The notes under the pieces were generated by a model, which was not told the origin of the DNA, searched no databases, and was given only the letters and a program-made list of their open reading frames with translations. Below, piece after piece: positions 33,258 through 41,682 of a stretch of 64,000 nt of DNA; the stretch's first letter is position 1, and the number at the start of each line of letters is the position of its first letter. A program made the translations under genes and the position numbers. Source of the stretch: Pseudomonas sp. CC6-YY-74 (GTDB taxonomy: Bacteria > Pseudomonadota > Gammaproteobacteria > Pseudomonadales > Pseudomonadaceae); assembly GCF_002025205.1 (NCBI RefSeq), contig NZ_CP019947.1, forward strand, positions 2,332,001-2,396,000, written 5' to 3'.

Positions 33258-33287
33258 GGTAGCTCCGACTGTCTGATCGAGAACTCC
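32820..33287 (+). repeat. 39-bp tandem repeat array inside and beyond the repeat gene
   Basis: Eleven in-frame 39-bp copies end at 33248. The next 39 bp (33249-33287) still align as a twelfth, decayed unit: GTTGCC, then TAA where GAA stands in every other unit, then GGTAGCTCCGACTGTCTGATC. A G-to-T change thus created the present stop codon. There are no spacers, so it is not a CRISPR array. Confidence 0.85.
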
Positions 33288-33316
33288 GTATGACTGAATC
33301 GGAACTGCTGCCAGAT

Positions 33317-33347
33317 ATGAAGCCGGCCTCATCAGCCGGCTTTTCTT
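33317..33347 (+). terminator. Terminator after the tandem-repeat gene
   Basis: AAGCCGGC (33320-33327) and GCCGGCTT (33335-33342) enclose a 7-nt loop and are followed by TTCTTTG. It lies about 60 bp past the stop. The remaining gap to 33593 holds only an imperfect CTGCAACT..AGTTGCAG hairpin near 33450-33488 and a REP-like palindrome at 33551. Confidence 0.85.
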
Positions 33348-33593
33348 TGCCTGCCGATTCAAAACACCAGGGAACAGACCACAATTTTCCGTTTTAACGC
33401 AGTGGCCCGACTGACCGCTGCTGGCAGATTTCCGACTCTTCCTGCGCCTGCAACTGACTATCTCTGCCTAGCCGATAGTTGCAGCAGTGGATGACTGCTT
33501 GGGGTGGCTCCGCGCTCGACTGGGTCGGCGTGTAGCCTGGACAGCCACACGGTGGAAAAAGGCTTCGCGGTTCTCCGCCCGCCGACTCAACCC

Positions 33594-34445
33594 TCAGGGC
33601 GCGCCGAACAGCGCCGTCCAGTAGATCCCCGCATCGCTCTTGGGGTCGGTCGCATAGGCGGCGCCCAGCTCGCTGAACTGCGGGTTCATCAGGTTGGCGC
33701 AATGACCGGGGCTGGATAGCCAGCCGTCGACCACCTGGCGCGTGGCGTCCAGCCCGGCGGCGATGTTTTCGCCGACCTGTCGACCGCTGTAGCCGGCCAG
33801 TTCCGCCCGGTCGCCCGGGGTGCGGCCATCACGGCCTTGGTGGGCAAAGAAGTTACCGTTGGCCATGGCTCGACTATGGGTTTCGGCTGCCGCGCCCAGT
33901 GTGGCGTTCCACACCAGTGGCGTCGCCGCGGCGAACGGCTGGGCACCGCACTGGCGCGGCTGTGCACGCAGTGCGTTGACCTGTTCGAGCAGCGTCTGCC
34001 CTTCTGCCTGCCAGTCGCCCAGGCGTCCGCCCAGCAGCGGCCGCGCCAGCACGATGCGCCAGTCGCGCTGCAGCCGGCTCACGCCGATGTCGACGAACTG
34101 CGGGTCCAGCAACACCTGGCAGTAGCTCTCCTGCAGCACCTTCATCGCCGCAGACGCATCGCGCGGCCCGGACAGGCTGATGGCCTGCACATTGACCATG
34201 GGATAGGAGGTGCGCGCCAGCGCCTGCTGCAGGTCGCCGCCACCGCTGACGGGCAGCACCAGGCGCGGGTCGGCCGTCAGCGGCAACAGCTCTTCGGAGG
34301 CTTGCTCCGCGCAGCGCTGCACTTGACTGCGATAGGCGTTGATCGACTCGACCAGCCGCGCCTCCTCGGCCGCGCCGGCGGCGACGGTAACTACCAATCC
34401 CAGCGCGCACGCGGCGAAACGCAGAACGGATGACCTGACATGCAT
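33594..34445 (-). CDS. Secreted CAP-domain (SCP/PR1) protein 1
   Basis: 283 aa with a signal peptide (about 1-24). The C-terminal part (about 160-283) is a canonical CAP domain with HSRAMANGNFFAHQGRDG, GENIAAG and HCANLMNPQFSELGAAY. The N-terminal part looks like a degenerate CAP copy lacking the cavity His residues: INAYRSQVQRC aligns with VNALRAQPRQC, and CQVLLDPQFVDIGVSR with HCANLMNPQFSELGAAY. Bacterial CAP proteins are extracytoplasmic and of uncertain activity. A paralogue is at 42331. ATG 34445 is chosen for its signal sequence. Confidence 0.82.
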   Translation of the reverse strand: MHVRSSVLRFAACALGLVVTVAAGAAEEARLVESINAYRSQVQRCAEQASEELLPLTADPRLVLPVSGGGDLQQALARTSYPMVNVQAISLSGPRDASAAMKVLQESYCQVLLDPQFVDIGVSRLQRDWRIVLARPLLGGRLGDWQAEGQTLLEQVNALRAQPRQCGAQPFAAATPLVWNATLGAAAETHSRAMANGNFFAHQGRDGRTPGDRAELAGYSGRQVGENIAAGLDATRQVVDGWLSSPGHCANLMNPQFSELGAAYATDPKSDAGIYWTALFGAP

Positions 34446-34624
34446 GGCAACTTCCCTCGACCTGAGTGCACCCATTGATGAGCCAAAAGAACTGGCGTCA
34501 TTTAATACCCGACCAACAAGGCGGCTCGAGCAACGACACATATTCACCGTAGCGGCTCTGTCCTGTACAGCAGGCGCCGAATGCACCACCCAGCGCCGGC
34601 AAGCGGTAGGCCGCCCGCGCCCAC

Positions 34625-34841
34625 TAGCAGGCCGTTGAAAAACGACTGCGCTAGGCAATGCAGCGTTGAAATCGGCCCGGGACGCGGCGTCTCAAAATGC
34701 TCATTTACCACACGTAAACTGCGCTTTTGATTCGCTACGCTCACCCTGCGGGCCAGCCTGTGGCTGGTACTCCGCTTCGCTGCGTTGCGGCGGTTTTCGC
34801 CTTGCCTAGCCGTCGCTCGCTAGATGTTCAACGGCCCGCTA
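34625..34841. repeat. Palindromic repeat family B, copy B3, abutting the sterol desaturase-like stop codon
   Basis: About 217 bp. The left end is TAGCAGGCCGTTGAAAAA; the right end on the minus strand is TAGCGGGCCGTTGAACAT. The inner block AAATGCTCATTTAC..CGTAAACTGCGCTTTT is the family B core in inverted orientation relative to B1 and B2. The TAG stop of the sterol desaturase-like gene (34839-34841) is the right terminus. Confidence 0.8.
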
Positions 34842-35879
34842 CGAATAGGAGGTCTCGGTGGATTCAGGCGCAACTGCCTGCGCGCGCTTCGCCGGGAATA
34901 GCTGGCGAGCGGTGTCGACGAAGGGCGTGACGATCAAGCCATAGAGCGTCAGATAGCGATGGGCATCCTGCTCGGCGGTGCCAAAGCTGATGGCTTCCGG
35001 CTTTGAACGGGTGACGTAGAGCGTGCCGAACATCCAGTCCCACAGCGACAGGTTGGTGCCGAAGTTCTTGTGGAAGTGCCGGGGCGCGTCGCTGTGGTGA
35101 ATCTGGTGCTGGGCCGGGCTGTTCAGCACATGCTCGATCAGTGGCCCGAACGACAGCCAGACATGGCTATGCCGCAGGTTGGCCGCCAGGGCACTGCAGA
35201 TGAACACCAGGTAGGTCACGCCGAACAGGGTGTACCGGCTGATTTCTCCGCCGCAGGCGTACCAGAAGGCACCGGCGTAGGCGCCGAGACAGATGGCGCT
35301 GGCCAGTTTGCCGACGATCTTCTCCACGAAGTGCACCCGGCTTGCCGTCACCGGCACCAGCACGGGCGCCGAGTGATGGACCTTGTGGAACGCCCACAGC
35401 CAGCGGCAATGAAAGGCCCGGTGAGTCCAGTAATGGGTGAAATCACTCAGCAGAAACACGCCCAGCCCATAGAGCAGGGACAGCGAGAGGTTCTGCCCCA
35501 GTTGCGGGCGCGCCCCCCAGAGGTTGCTGAATAAGGCCATGTAATCGGCGGCGCGCAGAATATGCGGGTCGACCAGGCCGACGATGGGTAACACCAGCGC
35601 GACTTTGAGGATGGCCCGCACGAAGTAGTAGCGATAATCCAGCAAGGCCGAGCGATGAAAATTGACCCGGCTGCCGCCGATGAACTGCCAGAACGAACGT
35701 GCGTCGGTCAGACCGCGCTGCCGCCTGCAGCGAAACAGACCGTAGGCGACGGCATAGGACACGCCGAGAAACAGCACGCCGAAGCGCCCGTTTAGGTCGA
35801 AAATACCGGAAAACTGCTCGAAAACCGGCTCGATCGCCAGTTCGTTCAGATGGTCATGGATAGTCGAGAGAACACCCAC
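34839..35879 (-). CDS. Sterol desaturase / fatty acid hydroxylase family membrane protein
   Basis: 346 aa with several membrane segments. The histidine clusters that bind the diiron centre are present: H149-x3-H153 in HYWTHRAFH, H165-x2-HH in HKVHHS, a HSH in LRHSHVWL, and QHQIHH near 249-253. Members hydroxylate or desaturate lipids; the substrate is unknown. A relic of a second copy lies at 32471. The stop codon is supplied by repeat B3. Confidence 0.85.
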   Translation of the reverse strand: MGVLSTIHDHLNELAIEPVFEQFSGIFDLNGRFGVLFLGVSYAVAYGLFRCRRQRGLTDARSFWQFIGGSRVNFHRSALLDYRYYFVRAILKVALVLPIVGLVDPHILRAADYMALFSNLWGARPQLGQNLSLSLLYGLGVFLLSDFTHYWTHRAFHCRWLWAFHKVHHSAPVLVPVTASRVHFVEKIVGKLASAICLGAYAGAFWYACGGEISRYTLFGVTYLVFICSALAANLRHSHVWLSFGPLIEHVLNSPAQHQIHHSDAPRHFHKNFGTNLSLWDWMFGTLYVTRSKPEAISFGTAEQDAHRYLTLYGLIVTPFVDTARQLFPAKRAQAVAPESTETSYS

Positions 35880-35984
35880 GGCAGGTCGGCCTCAGTCAAA
35901 AGCCGCGAATTATAAATACAATCGCAATCGTTCGCTAATACGAATACATATCAGCGAACGCAACCACCCAGTGTTCTGGATGGC

Positions 35985-36012
35985 GTTCTATAAATTTCAG
36001 TTGGTTGGGTAG
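35985..36012. repeat. Dispersed repeat, copy 2 (TCTATAAATTTCAGTTG)
   Basis: Near-identical to 29744-29770 over TCTATAAATTTCAGTTG and the following TTGG.TAG. It lies in the gap between the sterol desaturase-like gene and csbD. Confidence 0.6.
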
Positions 36013-36085
36013 CTCCGCCCCCGAGCCCCCTCGAAGTCATCAGCTCCGCCCCTGATTGACCCGCTGTAACCGTTTCTGGTCGCGC

Positions 36086-36122
36086 ATAAAAAACCCGGCC
36101 ATTGCTGACAATGGCCGGGTTT
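36086..36122 (-). terminator. Terminator of the CsbD gene
   Basis: AAACCCGGCCATTG pairs with CAATGGCCGGGTTT around a 4-nt loop. Read on the minus strand it is followed by a T run (TTTTTTATG), 18 bp after the csbD stop. Confidence 0.88.
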
Positions 36123-36139
36123 GGTTGGTCGTGGCTAGA

Positions 36140-36331
36140 TCAGGCCTTGTCGACTCCGCGCTTGACCGCGTCCTTGACGTCGCCCTTGACTTGCTGGCCC
36201 TTGCCCTTCACTTGTTGGGCAAGACCTTCGCCTTCAAGGTCAGGATTGTCGGTAGCCTTGCCGATACTTTCTTTCACTTTGCCGATGGCTTCGTTGGTCT
36301 TGCCGGTAATTTTGTCTTTCGTGCTGCTCAT
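36140..36331 (-). CDS. CsbD-family stress protein
   Basis: 63 aa, highly charged and Gly/Lys-rich (KDKITGKTNEAIGKVKESIGK; AQQVKGKGQQVKGDVKDAVKRG), typical of the CsbD family (general stress induced, function unknown). The start at 36331 has GAGGTG upstream. Confidence 0.88.
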   Translation of the reverse strand: MSSTKDKITGKTNEAIGKVKESIGKATDNPDLEGEGLAQQVKGKGQQVKGDVKDAVKRGVDKA

Positions 36332-36397
36332 GCCACACCTCATTGCGATGGGTTATAGAGAGTGGAACCCTGCGCGGCGTTATCGTTCTGTTTATTC

Positions 36398-36585
36398 ACG
36401 GGTGAATGGCCCAGATGATCGAAGCTGAACAGCCTCGGGTCCTGGTGATCGCGCAGCATGTGCTATTCGATGCAACCCGCTTCGGTCCGGCTGGGTTCGA
36501 CATAGGCGCGGAACAGCGCTTCGAACTCGGCGGCCTTTTCCGCTCGGGTGTGGGCATGCAGGATGAATCCGTATCGGTCAGGCAT
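36398..36585 (-). pseudogene. Antibiotic biosynthesis monooxygenase (ABM/YgiN-like) pseudogene
   Basis: It starts at ATG 36585 behind AGGAGCG. It reads MPDRYGFILHAHTRAEKA, then FEALFRAYVEPSRTEAGCIE, an in-frame TAG where a Tyr codon is expected, then HMLRDHQDPRLFSFD. Both parts match the small ABM fold (typically GCIxYxxxRDxxDPxxF). The end after LFSFD is degenerate. Quinol monooxygenase ygiN is the neighbour of mdaB in E. coli, so loss next to an intact mdaB is notable. Confidence 0.65.
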
Positions 36586-36739
36586 CGTGGCGCTCCTAGG
36601 GTAAGGATTGATTTACCTGACAACGGGAAAAACCACCTGATTCATGCCTTTCAAGCACATATCATTTGCTTGGAACCCGGTGTTTCTCACCGCCCGCAGC
36701 CCATAGCATGCCGCCATCCAATTGACCGAGGCTCATGCC

Positions 36740-37336
36740 ATGAAAAAGATTCTGCTGCTCGACGGCGGTAAACAGTTCGCCCATTCCGAAGGCCGTTACA
36801 ACGCCACCCTGCATGACACGGCGCTGGCCGTTCTCGACCGGGCTGGCTGCGACCTGAAGCAAACCCGGATCGATGCCGGCTACGACATCGTCGAGGAAGT
36901 GGAGAAATTCCTCTGGGCCGATGTGATCATCTATCAGATGCCGGGCTGGTGGATGGGCGCGCCCTGGACGGTGAAGAAGTACATCGACGAAGTCTTCACT
37001 GCCGGCCATGGCAGCCTGTACGCCAACGACGGTCGCACCCGCACCCGCACCGACGCCGTGCAGAAGTACGGCAGCGGTGGCCTGCTCCAAGGCAAGCAAT
37101 ACATGCTCTCGCTCACCTGGAATGCACCGCAGCAGGCCTTCGACGACCCGACGGACTTCTTCGAGGCCAAGGGCGTGGATGCGCTGTACTTGCCCTTCCA
37201 CAAGGCCAATCAGTTCCTCGGCATGAGCCCGCTGGCGACCTTCCTCTGTGTCGACGTGATGAAGCGTCCGGCCATCGCGGCGGACATCGCCCGTTATCAG
37301 CAACACCTGGCCCAGGTTCTCGCGCTGGCGGCTTGA
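36740..37336 (+). CDS. mdaB: NAD(P)H:quinone oxidoreductase MdaB
   Basis: 198 aa flavodoxin-like FAD enzyme that reduces quinones by two electrons. Motifs include LLDGGKQFAHSEGRYN at the start, YQMPGWWMGAPWTVKKYIDE for flavin binding, and LSLTWNAPQQAF. I chose ATG 36740 (MKKILLL) because GAGG lies 8 nt upstream. It is divergent from the ABM pseudogene. Confidence 0.92.
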   Translation: MKKILLLDGGKQFAHSEGRYNATLHDTALAVLDRAGCDLKQTRIDAGYDIVEEVEKFLWADVIIYQMPGWWMGAPWTVKKYIDEVFTAGHGSLYANDGRTRTRTDAVQKYGSGGLLQGKQYMLSLTWNAPQQAFDDPTDFFEAKGVDALYLPFHKANQFLGMSPLATFLCVDVMKRPAIAADIARYQQHLAQVLALAA

Positions 37337-37548
37337 TCCGCCGAGGTCATCAGGGGACAACCTCAGCGTTTCGCCGAGCCCACGGCGCGGTCTTTTCACT
37401 CTGGATAACCGCCGCCTTGTCGCTGACTCGGACGATCGCCGCGCTCAACGCCATTCAAGATCGCGCAGCGACCCGGTGGCAACGGAACCTTCGCGGTTTT
37501 TCCGGTACTAACCCCGCAACCTCTCCTCCAAAGTCGGGATACCCTGCC

Positions 37549-37851
37549 ATGCGCACCATCGTCCGCCTGCTCCTGCTCAGCACCGCCACCTTGTCTTTAT
37601 CCGCCTGCTTCAATAATGATGCCCCGCCCATCGATCTGAGCGGTCTGTGCACCTACAACACCGATCCTCAGGCGGAGCGCTGCAAGCCCGGCCAAATGGC
37701 CTGGTTCCGTCCAGATCAGGGCAAGTTGATCACGGAGGAAATGGCCCTCAGCGTGGCAGCGGCCTATTGCGACTTCAACCATCAGGTGATGCACAACCGG
37801 GCCGGCGTGCTCTGCGTGTTCACCGATCAGCGCCTGGATGCAGCCAAGTAA
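37549..37851 (+). CDS. Small lipoprotein of unknown function
   Basis: 100 aa. The signal peptide with lipobox SLSAC gives a lipidated Cys near position 21. The mature part has paired cysteines (GLCTYNTDPQAERCKPGQ; AAYCDFNHQVMHNRAGVLC). The open frame upstream runs through mdaB in another frame and is not coding. I do not recognise a family. Confidence 0.7.
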   Translation: MRTIVRLLLLSTATLSLSACFNNDAPPIDLSGLCTYNTDPQAERCKPGQMAWFRPDQGKLITEEMALSVAAAYCDFNHQVMHNRAGVLCVFTDQRLDAAK

Positions 37852-37867
37852 CCCTCCCGATTACCCC

Positions 37868-38212
37868 CTAGCGGGATCGTTGGCGCACAACTGAGCTTGC
37901 CCAGCAGCCGTGGACCCGGGTGTAAGTCCTGATCCAGACCTCGACGGCTGCCGGGCTGATGTGCCCCCGCGTGCGGTGATGCTGCTGACGGCTATAGTCG
38001 ACGCCAATGCCTTGAACCGCGGCTAGACGTATCTGGACGCTCATCGTGAAGCACTCGCCGCGGGCGGTCTCGACCGCCGCGGCGGAAACTTTGCCGCCGC
38101 TGCGGCCTTGGCCGCTGATGCTGCAAGGCAGATGATGCTGCAAGGCAGATGATGGCTGCGGATTAACCCAGCCAACAAAGCCGTGTTTGTGCTTTTGCTC
38201 ATCAACCTGCAA
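37868..38212 (-). pseudogene. Possible remnant of an IS3-type transposase C-terminus
   Basis: An open frame without a plausible start encodes DYSRQQHHRTRGHISPAAVE, resembling the end of IS3-family OrfB (FYNRxRRHSxLGxxSPxxFE). The rest is not recognisable, and no DDE motif or inverted repeats are seen. A 20-bp duplication (GATGCTGCAAGGCAGAT twice, 38117-38152) interrupts the region. The surrounding 524-bp gap (37852-38375) holds nothing else. Confidence 0.3.
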
Positions 38213-38375
38213 TAGTTCAGACGACGCTAAGCCCGCGCCCGCAAAAGCTCATACAGTCATCGCCAGCGCAACCGCGCCTGAACGCCAACCGACATAACGC
38301 CATAGTTACCGGGCATACTGCCCGGAATTAGCCGTTTTTCAGCGACTGTTCATTCCCTATTGTTTACAAAAGCCA

Positions 38376-39710
38376 ATGATTGCTACCAGCCTCGCCATTA
38401 TCGCTGCGCTACTGATCGTTTCATTGGCACTTGTGCTACTGCGCCTGCGCCGAACAGAAAAATTTTTGGCGCAACATCGCGCCTTGCTGCACGCCCTCCC
38501 CGAGGGGCTGTTACTGGTAAACCGCGACGGTCGCATCAGCATGCATAACGCAACGGCGGCACGTCTGCTGGGCCATCCCGCCGCATCGCTACAGGGCATG
38601 CCGCTACCACGTTGGTTGCCACAACCCGCTAAGCACGACGTAACGCCAACTCGCCAGCACATTCTGCTGCCGGCGGATGGCACGCCGCAGATGGTGGACG
38701 TAAATCGAATCCCTGCGGCCACTCACGGCCATGCCTTCGTCCTGACCCAGGCGACGCATCAGCACGACAATCCCGGCGAAGATGTCGAGCGTTTCAAGCG
38801 CAGTCAGTACTTCGCCTGCATTGGTACCTGGGACTGGTCGATCGATACCGACAAGCTGTATTGGTCGGAGGCCATCTACGCCATGTTCGGCTTCAAGGCC
38901 GGCGAAGTAACCCCGAGCTATGAGTTGTTCTGTGCCTGCGTCCACCCGGATGACCGCGAGCAAGTGCGGGCCGGCGAGCTGCGCTGCATTGCAAGCGGCC
39001 ATAACCATGACGAGGAGTATCGGGTGATCTGGCCTGACGGCAGCGTCCACTGGCTACGCGAGACCGGTAACGTGGTCAAGGACGCCAGTGGCCAACCGAT
39101 CAAGATGATGGGCGTGGTACGCGACATCAGCGAAGAAAAGGCGTCGGTCAACCGGCTGAAAAAAATTGCCCGCCACGACCCGCTGACCGGGCTACCCAAC
39201 CGCTTGCTGCTGGAAGAGTTTTTAACCCATGCACTGGCGCGCGCACGCAGCAACGCAACCCGGGTGGCCTTGGTATTTATCGACCTCAATGGTTTCAAGC
39301 AAATCAACGATGAGCACGGGCATGCCGTTGGCGACCAATTATTGGTTAGCACAGCACGGCGCTTGCAGCAGACGTTGCGCGAATCCGACATGGTGGCAAG
39401 GCTGGGCGGCGATGAGTTTGTAGTGATTATCGAGAGCCTGAAACTGAGCAAGAGCCTGCACAACGAGGCGCAAATAATCAGCGAGAATATTCTGCAGCGA
39501 CTGTCCCAGCCGATCAGCCTCGGCAATGCCAGCCATCAGGTCGGCGCCAGTCTTGGCATTGCCATGTTTCCAGAGCACGGGCCGAACATCGACAGCCTCA
39601 TCCACATTGCCGACCAGGCGATGTATGCGGCCAAGCGCAACGGCAATAATCAATATTGCCTGGGCATGCTGAATACTGGCGAATCCAGCCCTGTCTGGCC
39701 AACCCGGTAG
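38376..39710 (+). CDS. Membrane-anchored PAS-GGDEF diguanylate cyclase
   Basis: 444 aa. It has an N-terminal membrane helix (about 2-22), a PAS-like segment (about 35-125), and a second PAS/PAC domain (about 145-255; WDWSIDTDKLYWS, HPDDREQVR, RDISEEK). The GGDEF domain (about 262-435) carries an intact active site GGDEF at 344-348 and an RxxD inhibitory site (RESD, 335-338) five residues before it. It should make cyclic di-GMP with product feedback. There is no EAL domain. Confidence 0.92.
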   Translation: MIATSLAIIAALLIVSLALVLLRLRRTEKFLAQHRALLHALPEGLLLVNRDGRISMHNATAARLLGHPAASLQGMPLPRWLPQPAKHDVTPTRQHILLPADGTPQMVDVNRIPAATHGHAFVLTQATHQHDNPGEDVERFKRSQYFACIGTWDWSIDTDKLYWSEAIYAMFGFKAGEVTPSYELFCACVHPDDREQVRAGELRCIASGHNHDEEYRVIWPDGSVHWLRETGNVVKDASGQPIKMMGVVRDISEEKASVNRLKKIARHDPLTGLPNRLLLEEFLTHALARARSNATRVALVFIDLNGFKQINDEHGHAVGDQLLVSTARRLQQTLRESDMVARLGGDEFVVIIESLKLSKSLHNEAQIISENILQRLSQPISLGNASHQVGASLGIAMFPEHGPNIDSLIHIADQAMYAAKRNGNNQYCLGMLNTGESSPVWPTR

Positions 39711-40193
39711 TCGCCCACGCTGGCCCTGGTTATGCCTTCCGATCTGCGCCCAGCAGATCGTGGAGGCCAACGTGGAGAAACGGGGGCGCTGGCTCTATAA
39801 CTGAGCCGCTTTATATAGGATTGGCTTACTCGGCCGGGCCATATGCCACGCGGGCCAGCAGCAGGCAAACGCCGCCGAGGGCCAGCACGGCCAGGGTGCT
39901 CGATGATCCACAGGGTGCGGGACGGGATGTGGACACCACCCTTAGCCCAGTCAGCGCAGACGTCGATCTGTCGCTTTTTCGCAGGTAAAACCTTGGTACA
40001 GATTAATCTTGGGAATGGCTCGTCACCGGGCAGCTGGCATCCAGCTGCCCGATCAGGGGTAAACCGAACCGGGGCTTCGCGGCCAAAGCTCCCGTGCAAT
40101 ATATCCACCGAGTGCCGCCCTCGGGGTGATCGCGTCCTGCGGCCAGCCCTATACGCACATTGCGTGCTTATCAGGCGTTGAGCGCGGTTTGGC
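39711..40193. other. Gap between the diguanylate cyclase and the glycine-zipper gene
   Basis: 483 bp. On the minus strand a 37-codon frame from GTG near 39937 (AAGGG upstream) encodes a hydrophobic STLAVLALGGVCLLLARVAY segment. It could be a small membrane peptide, but the evidence is weak. Nothing else recognised. Confidence 0.3.
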
Positions 40194-40415
40194 CTACTTC
40201 TTGTCCTTGTCTTCGCTGACTTCGTGGCCAACCACGCCACCCACCACGGCGCCGGCACCGGTGCAGAGCACGCCACCACAGAGTAAGTTGCCCGCCACGC
40301 CACCAACGGCAGCCCCTGCGGCAGTGCCCTTCTCTTGATGAGTCATGCTAGAGCAGCCACTCAGCCCTAAAACGGAGAGCAGGACGGCGGTGGAAGCAAG
40401 TTTGAAAATGTCCAT
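40194..40415 (-). CDS. Glycine-zipper lipoprotein (OsmB-like)
   Basis: 73 aa. The signal peptide ends in lipobox GLSGC. A glycine-zipper segment (GTAAGAAVGGVAGNLLCGGV; GAGAVVGGVVGHEV) is typical of small outer membrane stress lipoproteins. The C-terminus is charged (EDKDKK). Confidence 0.82.
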   Translation of the reverse strand: MDIFKLASTAVLLSVLGLSGCSSMTHQEKGTAAGAAVGGVAGNLLCGGVLCTGAGAVVGGVVGHEVSEDKDKK

Positions 40416-40661
40416 GGGTGATACTCCAGTGCAAAACCTTATGGAAATCCCTGGCGCTCGATTTGCTCACGCGTGGGTAACACCTCACTGTCCATGGGCT
40501 GGCGGCGAGCCGTCTGTACGCTAGCGAGCATAGGGGTCGGGCCGCCGCGATTTAACGGGTTCGGACAGCGGCGCTTGCCCGTACCACAGAGCGGCGTGCC
40601 CATTACCGTGCGCAGGCAGGAGGCGTATGGTGGAAGTCACATCCCCCGTGGAGAAGTCGCT

Positions 40662-41030
40662 ATGTTTAAGGTAATGCGCAACGGCGAAAACCGCATCGAC
40701 GTCGAGTTTTCCGGCAAGCTCGACAGCGCAGAAATGCGCGTTGCACTGGATGAACTGATCGAGCAATCCGAGGGCATCGAGCACGGCCTGATGCTGTATC
40801 GAATTGGCGACTTTAGCCTGCCGACCCTGGGCGCGTTGGGCGTCGAGTTGTCGCGTATCCCGCAACTGTTCCGCTTTGTTCGGCGCTTCGACCGCATGGC
40901 CGTGGTCGCCGGCAAGGAGTGGCTGAGGAAGGCCAGCGAGATCGAGGGTGCGCTGATTCCGGGTCTGCAGATCAAGGCTTTCGATCTGACTCAGGAGGAG
41001 CAAGCCGAAGCCTGGTTGCGACGCGAGTAG
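40662..41030 (+). CDS. SpoIIAA-like (STAS-related) protein
   Basis: 122 aa. It matches the SpoIIAA-like family: an N-terminal strand NRIDVEFSGKLDSAEMRVALDEL, then FRFVRRFDRMAVVAGKEWLRKASEIEGALIPG and a C-terminal EEQAEAWLR. It is a cytoplasmic, probably lipid- or partner-binding STAS-like fold of unknown role. GGAG precedes ATG 40662; the longer upstream frame lacks support. Confidence 0.78.
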   Translation: MFKVMRNGENRIDVEFSGKLDSAEMRVALDELIEQSEGIEHGLMLYRIGDFSLPTLGALGVELSRIPQLFRFVRRFDRMAVVAGKEWLRKASEIEGALIPGLQIKAFDLTQEEQAEAWLRRE

Positions 41031-41292
41031 CGGCGCCAGCACTGATCAACGAGCAGCCGTTGCAAAGGTCGCTGAGGCTGTGCGCGGCGACGTCGATCTC
41101 AGGTGACCGGAGACGGGCTAGGGCGTCGATCGGTGCAACCTCAACCTGCGCGCAGTTGCCGAAGCAGGTCGACACTTGGCTCAGCGGACTTGAATAATCC
41201 CTGATCGCTCTCGTGACTGTGGATAACCGAGTGGATCTCGTCCGTGAGCGGGTCAGACGGACGCCCTTGCGGTAGCCACGGCTATGCAGTTC

Positions 41293-41682
41293 TTACTGGA
41301 TATCGGCGACAGGCTGAACCGTGGCCTCAGGCATTGAGACCGTTGCCGCGGGCTGGAGGTCCGAGGCGCGCAGATGGGTCAGCAGGCTCGAACTGATGTT
41401 GCCGTCATCGAGCAGGCCATGCGAGCGTTGATAGGCCAGGATTGCCGCACGCGTGCGCGCGCCCATCACGCCATCCGCCGATCCGGCACCGTAGCCACGA
41501 TGGTTCAGTTCGCGCTGGACTTCCAGCACAGCACTGCTGGAGGAGGCCTTGGCTATTTTCACCTCGGCCACGGTATGCAGCCATTCGCCGGATTGCGCGA
41601 GGGCCAGGCCAGAGAAGGCCGAGCACAGGGAGAAACCACCCAGCAACGCGGTATATCGCCAAAAACTGCGCAAATCGTGCAT
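41293..41682 (-). CDS. Periplasmic peptidoglycan-binding domain protein
   Basis: 129 aa. A signal peptide (about 1-29, ending LALAQ) is followed by a PG_binding_1 repeat (about 52-105: VLEVQRELNHRGYGAGSADGVMGARTRAAILAYQ). It has no catalytic domain, so it probably anchors to the cell wall or modulates a partner. It ends with a Pro/Ala-rich tail. Confidence 0.8.
   Translation of the reverse strand: MHDLRSFWRYTALLGGFSLCSAFSGLALAQSGEWLHTVAEVKIAKASSSSAVLEVQRELNHRGYGAGSADGVMGARTRAAILAYQRSHGLLDDGNISSSLLTHLRASDLQPAATVSMPEATVQPVADIQ

Noticed and set aside
32820..33287. CRISPR-like 39-bp direct repeats
   Set aside because: Units are contiguous with no spacers, are in frame within a gene with a signal peptide, and there are no cas genes.
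32810..33384. Three long minus-strand frames over the tandem-repeat gene
   Set aside because: A 39-bp (multiple of 3) repeat without stops is open in several frames. Only the plus frame has a signal peptide, ribosome site and terminator.
35905..35950. Fur-box-like AATCGCAATCGTTCGC upstream of the sterol desaturase-like gene
   Set aside because: It matches the Fur consensus too poorly and lacks symmetric arms, and no iron gene is nearby.
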